Part shown: positions 14,483 to 17,826 of the stretch, one piece after another
Position numbering within the stretch: the first letter of the stretch is position 1
Layout: every line of letters starts with the position of its first letter
Notes under the pieces: generated by a model
Seen by the model: the letters and a program-made list of their open reading frames with translations, nothing else
What the model was told of the DNA's origin: nothing
Database searches by the model: none
Made by a program: the position numbers and the translations under genes
From: an uncultured Oscillospiraceae bacterium
GTDB lineage: Bacteria > Bacillota_A > Clostridia > Oscillospirales > Oscillospiraceae
Assembly: GCA_910579155.1 (NCBI GenBank)
Contig: CAJTTS010000070.1
Coordinates: 1 to 17,826 of the forward strand
DNA length: 17,826 bases
Direction: 5' to 3'

Positions 14483-15175
14483 ATGAATTTCACCTGGGAC
14501 ATTGTGCTCAACGCCAAACGGCACGGTACGGAGGAGCGGGATCTGTTTTTCCGTCCGGCGAAGGACCGCAGCCCGTGGTATGAGCAATCCTTTCCCATTC
14601 TGAATGAGACCCGGGCCGAGGGGCCGGAGATCGAGTACAACCCACTGTATCGGTTTGACGCCATGTTCCATGACCTGCTGCGGGAAGACTTCACGGAATC
14701 GCCAGCCTTCCAGGAATACCTGTTTGACGCGGTGTCCCATTTCCTCGTCCAGGTGGATTTCCACCACGGGCTGACAAAACGTGCCTTCTATGTGCGCTGC
14801 CTGATGCGGGAGATGGAGCGCGGCGGGTTTGGCCCGTCCATTGCCGCGCACCTTCAGGCGGTTGACCTGGACAGGCGGGAACGGCTGTCCTCCCTGGCCC
14901 TGACACAGCTGCAGACCGGCTCCTCCCTGCTGCTGTTCCGCAAGGCGGTGGTGCTGCTGTTCCCGGACGCCCTGCTCTATCAGGAGCGTTATGAGCCCAA
15001 GCAGCTGCTGCTCTTCATCGCGGATAAAAAGGACGAACGGCTGGAACACCACACGCAGCTGGTCGAGGAGCTGTTCCTCCCCATCAGCCACCGGCTGCGC
15101 GTGTTCTGGGAGCATCACTTCGGCGTCATTGGTGTTGAAGCCACCATGCACACCGACAATATCGAAATCTACTAG
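14483..15175 (+). CDS. Soluble protein of unknown family, partner of the preceding gene
   Basis: This 230-residue protein starts at the ATG at 14483, 6 nt after AGGGAGGG that overlaps the upstream stop codon, so the two genes are probably co-translated. It is largely helical, with a striking end: a run of hydrophobic and aromatic residues including FWEHHFGVIG, then ATMHTDNIEIY. No enzyme motif, signal peptide or membrane helix is visible. I do not recognise the family. Co-transcription with the 433-residue protein upstream and the Hsp70-like ATPase downstream suggests these three work together, possibly as a structural subcomplex and its assembly ATPase. Confidence 0.75.
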   Translation: MNFTWDIVLNAKRHGTEERDLFFRPAKDRSPWYEQSFPILNETRAEGPEIEYNPLYRFDAMFHDLLREDFTESPAFQEYLFDAVSHFLVQVDFHHGLTKRAFYVRCLMREMERGGFGPSIAAHLQAVDLDRRERLSSLALTQLQTGSSLLLFRKAVVLLFPDALLYQERYEPKQLLLFIADKKDERLEHHTQLVEELFLPISHRLRVFWEHHFGVIGVEATMHTDNIEIY

Positions 15176-15195
15176 CAGGAAAGGCGGCGATCCAT

Positions 15196-17814
15196 TTGAG
15201 CCGGTACAGCTATACACTCAACCGCGGCGCGATCCCCAAGGAGACCCTGCACTACTACGGCCGGGAAGAACTGGAGCTGATGACCACCTACCAGCTCCGG
15301 GAAATCTGCCGCCAGGAGCGTCTGATCAACGGCATCCACGCCCCGCTGGACAAGGACGTGCTGATCCGTCAGATCCTGCGGTTCCGTGGCCGGGAGGACC
15401 GGCTGTTCATCACGAAGCCGGTGGACGGCGGCTGGGAGCGGCTGGAGGGGCTGCTTTCCTCCGCACGGCTGAACCTGCACAACACCAACTCCCTCCGGGG
15501 CTGCGCCAAAATCACCGCCTATAATGGAATCTCCATCGAATACTTCGACCACTTCACCATCGGCTATCTGCCTGAGCTGGCGGATACCAACGCCCTGCTG
15601 GTCAGCGGCGGGGAGCTGTGCGCCATCTTCAACCTCCGGGCCTATGGCAGCAATCCCGACTGTCTGTTCATCACCAAGGCGGCGGGGCTGGACTGCAAGG
15701 AGTCCAGGGTCCGGGACTACACCCTTTACTGCATGGACCGGGTTCAGTCCGATCTCCTGTACCGGCTCTATATGGAGGACGCCGCCATCGTGCCCGAGCA
15801 CCTGCGCTTCCACGCAGTCCCCGTCCTGAACTTCGAGGTGCGGCCCCTGCTGGAGAGCCGGATGCCCCTGGCCATCGACTTCGGCTCCTCCAACACCACC
15901 GCGGGCATCTATCTGGACAACACCTACTTTGAAGGGCTGAAGGGCGACCCCATCACCCAGATTCTGAAGAGGGACCAGATCAACTATGTGCCCTACCTGG
16001 ACGTGGAGCATGATGACGCGGAAACGCTGATCCTCCCCACCGTGGCGGCGGTCATCGGCATCGACAACGGCGAGATCCGCTACGCCTTCGGCCATGAGGC
16101 CAACCGGCTGTTCCACCTGAGCTACATCGACGAGGGCTTCTGCGTCTTCTACGACCTCAAACGCTGGGTGGGCGACGCCGACCGGGTGGAGGAGCTGGTG
16201 GACCGCCAGGGCCACCGGGTGTTCACCCCCCGCAGGGACATCATCAAGGCGTTTCTGGAGTATGTGATCGGCTGCGCCCGGCAGCGGTTCAAGTGCAATT
16301 TCAGCAGCCTGCATATCTCCGCACCGGTGAAGCAGAAGCCCCTTTTCATCCAGCTCTTCCAGGAGATTCTGCCGGATTACCAGCTGGAGAGCGAAAATAT
16401 GCTGGACGAGGGCGTGGCCGTCCTCTATAACACGATCTCCGAAATGATCGAGGATAAGCGGTACAAGGACGGTCAGCTCTACCAGGCGCTCATTATCGAC
16501 TGCGGCGGCGGCACAACGGACCTGTCCTCCTGCCGGTTCCGCATCAACAACAACCGGGTAGCCTATAAGATTGACATTGCCACGGCCTACGAGAACGGCA
16601 ATACCGACTTTGGCGGCAACAACCTGACCTACCGGGTGATGCAGCTGCTCAAGCTCACCCTGGCCCGCCAGCTGGGCGGCGATGACCTCCCCGACCCGAC
16701 CGAGCTGATCCGCGCCTTCGATGTGGACGTGTTCCGCAATGTGGATCATGACGGTGTGAACGCCGTCTATGCCGCCTTGGACAATGCCTATGAGCAGGCG
16801 GAGCAGATCCTGCCCACCCGGTTCCGGGATTACGAGCACAGCAGCCGCGCCGACTACTACGCCGTTAAAAACAACTTCTATTTCCTGTTTGAGATTGCGG
16901 AGCGGGTTAAGAAGGCTTTTTACAGTCATACCAATATCCTGCGCATGGCGGTCTCCAGCCTGCAGCTCAGGGAAACCGTGACGGAGTGCCTTCTGGTAGA
17001 CCGCTGGAAGCTCTCCTATCGGGAGGATGGCCGGCTGCAGACCTTGAAGGATATTCCCACAGCCTATGTCAACAGCTATGAGCTGAACCTGCTGCTACGG
17101 GCGGACATCTATGGCATTGTCCGGCAGTTCATCGAGGGCCCTTATGAGAAGGACGAGCTTCAGGAATATGCCATCCTCCGGCTCACCGGCCAGTCCTGCC
17201 GGATTGATATTTTCCGCGAGGCCCTGAAGGAGTTTATCCCCGGGAAGATTATTGAGTCCTCCCGCCGCCGGGGGGCCGGCGACCAGCTGTGTGAGCTGAA
17301 GCTGATCTGCTTGAACGGGGCGATCAAATACCTGAAGGACTGCAAATTCGGTTACGCGGATGTGCAGATCACCCACGACCAGGCGGCGTTCCCCTATGTG
17401 ATTACGGCGTTCACCCATACCAACGAGGAGAAGACGCTGATCCACAGCCTGGACCGGAAGAATATCCGGGGCTTCATTTCCCGCAACATGGCGGATTTGA
17501 CCTTAAAGCTCTATTTGAAGGACCTGGAGGGCCGGCAGCGGTATGTCTATAACTGCTCCTGCGACCCGGAGAAGTTTACGAACCGGCAGCCGGAGGAGAT
17601 TGTTGCCAAGTACAACCAGCAAATTCTACAGGATGATTTGGATGACATCGTGGATCGGGAGTTGAAATTCTTTGTCCTGGCGGACGAGAACCGGTGGGGC
17701 TTTACCGTGGTGCCGGTGCTCCGTGAGAATGGGCAGCTTCGGCTGGGCCCGGATCAGTTCTTCCGGTTTGAGACGGAGGGCTGGGTGACCAACTTCTTTG
17801 ATGGGACGAAATAG
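15196..17814 (+). CDS. Hsp70/actin-fold ATPase with SAP-like N-terminal domain
   Basis: This 872-residue protein starts at the TTG at 15196, 8 nt after AGGAAAGGCGG. Residues about 25-66 resemble a SAP-type helix-extension-helix (ELMTTYQLREICRQERL, then KDVLIRQILRFRG). An unassigned domain follows to about 220. The Hsp70-type ATPase then begins: phosphate-1 LAIDFGSSNTT at 225-235, phosphate-2 IIDCGGGTTDLS at 433-444, and an adenosine motif LTGQSCRIDIF at 663-673 that matches the Hsp70 pattern LVGGSSRIP with one glycine replaced by glutamine. FIPGKII and NGAIKYL follow as in Hsp70. A C-terminal part of about 150 residues replaces the canonical substrate-binding domain. Length far exceeds DnaK (about 610-640). 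The likely partner is the J protein at 8069. Distant relation to SrfB-type proteins is possible; not verified. Confidence 0.85.
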   Translation: MSRYSYTLNRGAIPKETLHYYGREELELMTTYQLREICRQERLINGIHAPLDKDVLIRQILRFRGREDRLFITKPVDGGWERLEGLLSSARLNLHNTNSLRGCAKITAYNGISIEYFDHFTIGYLPELADTNALLVSGGELCAIFNLRAYGSNPDCLFITKAAGLDCKESRVRDYTLYCMDRVQSDLLYRLYMEDAAIVPEHLRFHAVPVLNFEVRPLLESRMPLAIDFGSSNTTAGIYLDNTYFEGLKGDPITQILKRDQINYVPYLDVEHDDAETLILPTVAAVIGIDNGEIRYAFGHEANRLFHLSYIDEGFCVFYDLKRWVGDADRVEELVDRQGHRVFTPRRDIIKAFLEYVIGCARQRFKCNFSSLHISAPVKQKPLFIQLFQEILPDYQLESENMLDEGVAVLYNTISEMIEDKRYKDGQLYQALIIDCGGGTTDLSSCRFRINNNRVAYKIDIATAYENGNTDFGGNNLTYRVMQLLKLTLARQLGGDDLPDPTELIRAFDVDVFRNVDHDGVNAVYAALDNAYEQAEQILPTRFRDYEHSSRADYYAVKNNFYFLFEIAERVKKAFYSHTNILRMAVSSLQLRETVTECLLVDRWKLSYREDGRLQTLKDIPTAYVNSYELNLLLRADIYGIVRQFIEGPYEKDELQEYAILRLTGQSCRIDIFREALKEFIPGKIIESSRRRGAGDQLCELKLICLNGAIKYLKDCKFGYADVQITHDQAAFPYVITAFTHTNEEKTLIHSLDRKNIRGFISRNMADLTLKLYLKDLEGRQRYVYNCSCDPEKFTNRQPEEIVAKYNQQILQDDLDDIVDRELKFFVLADENRWGFTVVPVLRENGQLRLGPDQFFRFETEGWVTNFFDGTK

Positions 17815-17816
17815 TT

Positions 17817-17823
17817 GGAGGAG
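17817..17823 (+). promoter_or_regulatory. Ribosome binding site of the next gene, off the right edge
   Basis: GGAGGAG follows the Hsp70-like stop codon within 3 nt. It should serve a gene that starts just beyond the window on the same strand, so the operon continues. Confidence 0.7.
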
Positions 17824-17826
17824 ATT

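Noticed and set aside
15172..16929. 585-codon minus-strand open frame opposite the Hsp70-like gene
   Set aside because: Same antisense artefact; the plus strand has clear ATPase motifs in this interval.

Overview
The window looks like chromosome of a gut-type Clostridia (Bacillota), most likely an Oscillospiraceae or Lachnospiraceae relative. This is inference from style: GC-rich coding DNA with C/G-ending codons, strong GGAGG ribosome binding sites, several GTG and TTG starts, short-stem intrinsic terminators, and single-membrane protein architectures. No rRNA, tRNA, CRISPR array, transposase or phage integrase was seen.

Layout. Left end, minus strand: an AAA/ABC-type ATPase gene (134-1516) with its own near-consensus promoter. 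It overlaps by 4 nt a gene that runs off the left edge and whose first 45 residues begin like a TOPRIM-type nuclease. This pair resembles ATPase-nuclease defence modules. A 350-bp divergent intergenic region holds a strong hairpin and small inverted repeats. A polytopic membrane protein (1867-2628) and a 255-bp AT-rich gap follow.

From 2884 to the right edge runs one long plus-strand cluster of eleven further genes. In order it encodes: a secreted/transmembrane VWA protein with a cytoplasmic FHA-like tail; a 726-residue protein with sheath-like traits; two Hcp/TssD-like tube-protein paralogues; a strong terminator; a J-domain co-chaperone; an AT-rich membrane protein; a membrane-anchored FHA protein; a zinc-ribbon FHA protein; a membrane-anchored PP2C phosphatase; a PP2C-like pseudophosphatase with a membrane span and TPR-like tail; two proteins of unknown family; and an 872-residue Hsp70/actin-fold ATPase with a SAP-like N-terminus. 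A ribosome binding site at the right edge shows that the cluster continues.

Interpretation. The tube-like paralogues, the sheath-like partner, FHA/PP2C phospho-signalling and a private Hsp70/J pair together suggest a type VI-like or other Hcp-tube apparatus in a monoderm bacterium. Its abundant structural parts (2884-7881) would be expressed above a regulatory and assembly module (8069 onward) through the terminator at 7941-7977. No VgrG/spike, ClpV unfoldase, gp25-like baseplate protein or protein kinase is visible here; if they exist they must lie outside the window. The Hcp, FHA, PP2C, J-domain, Hsp70, VWA and AAA calls rest on visible motifs. The sheath call and the whole-system model are inference.
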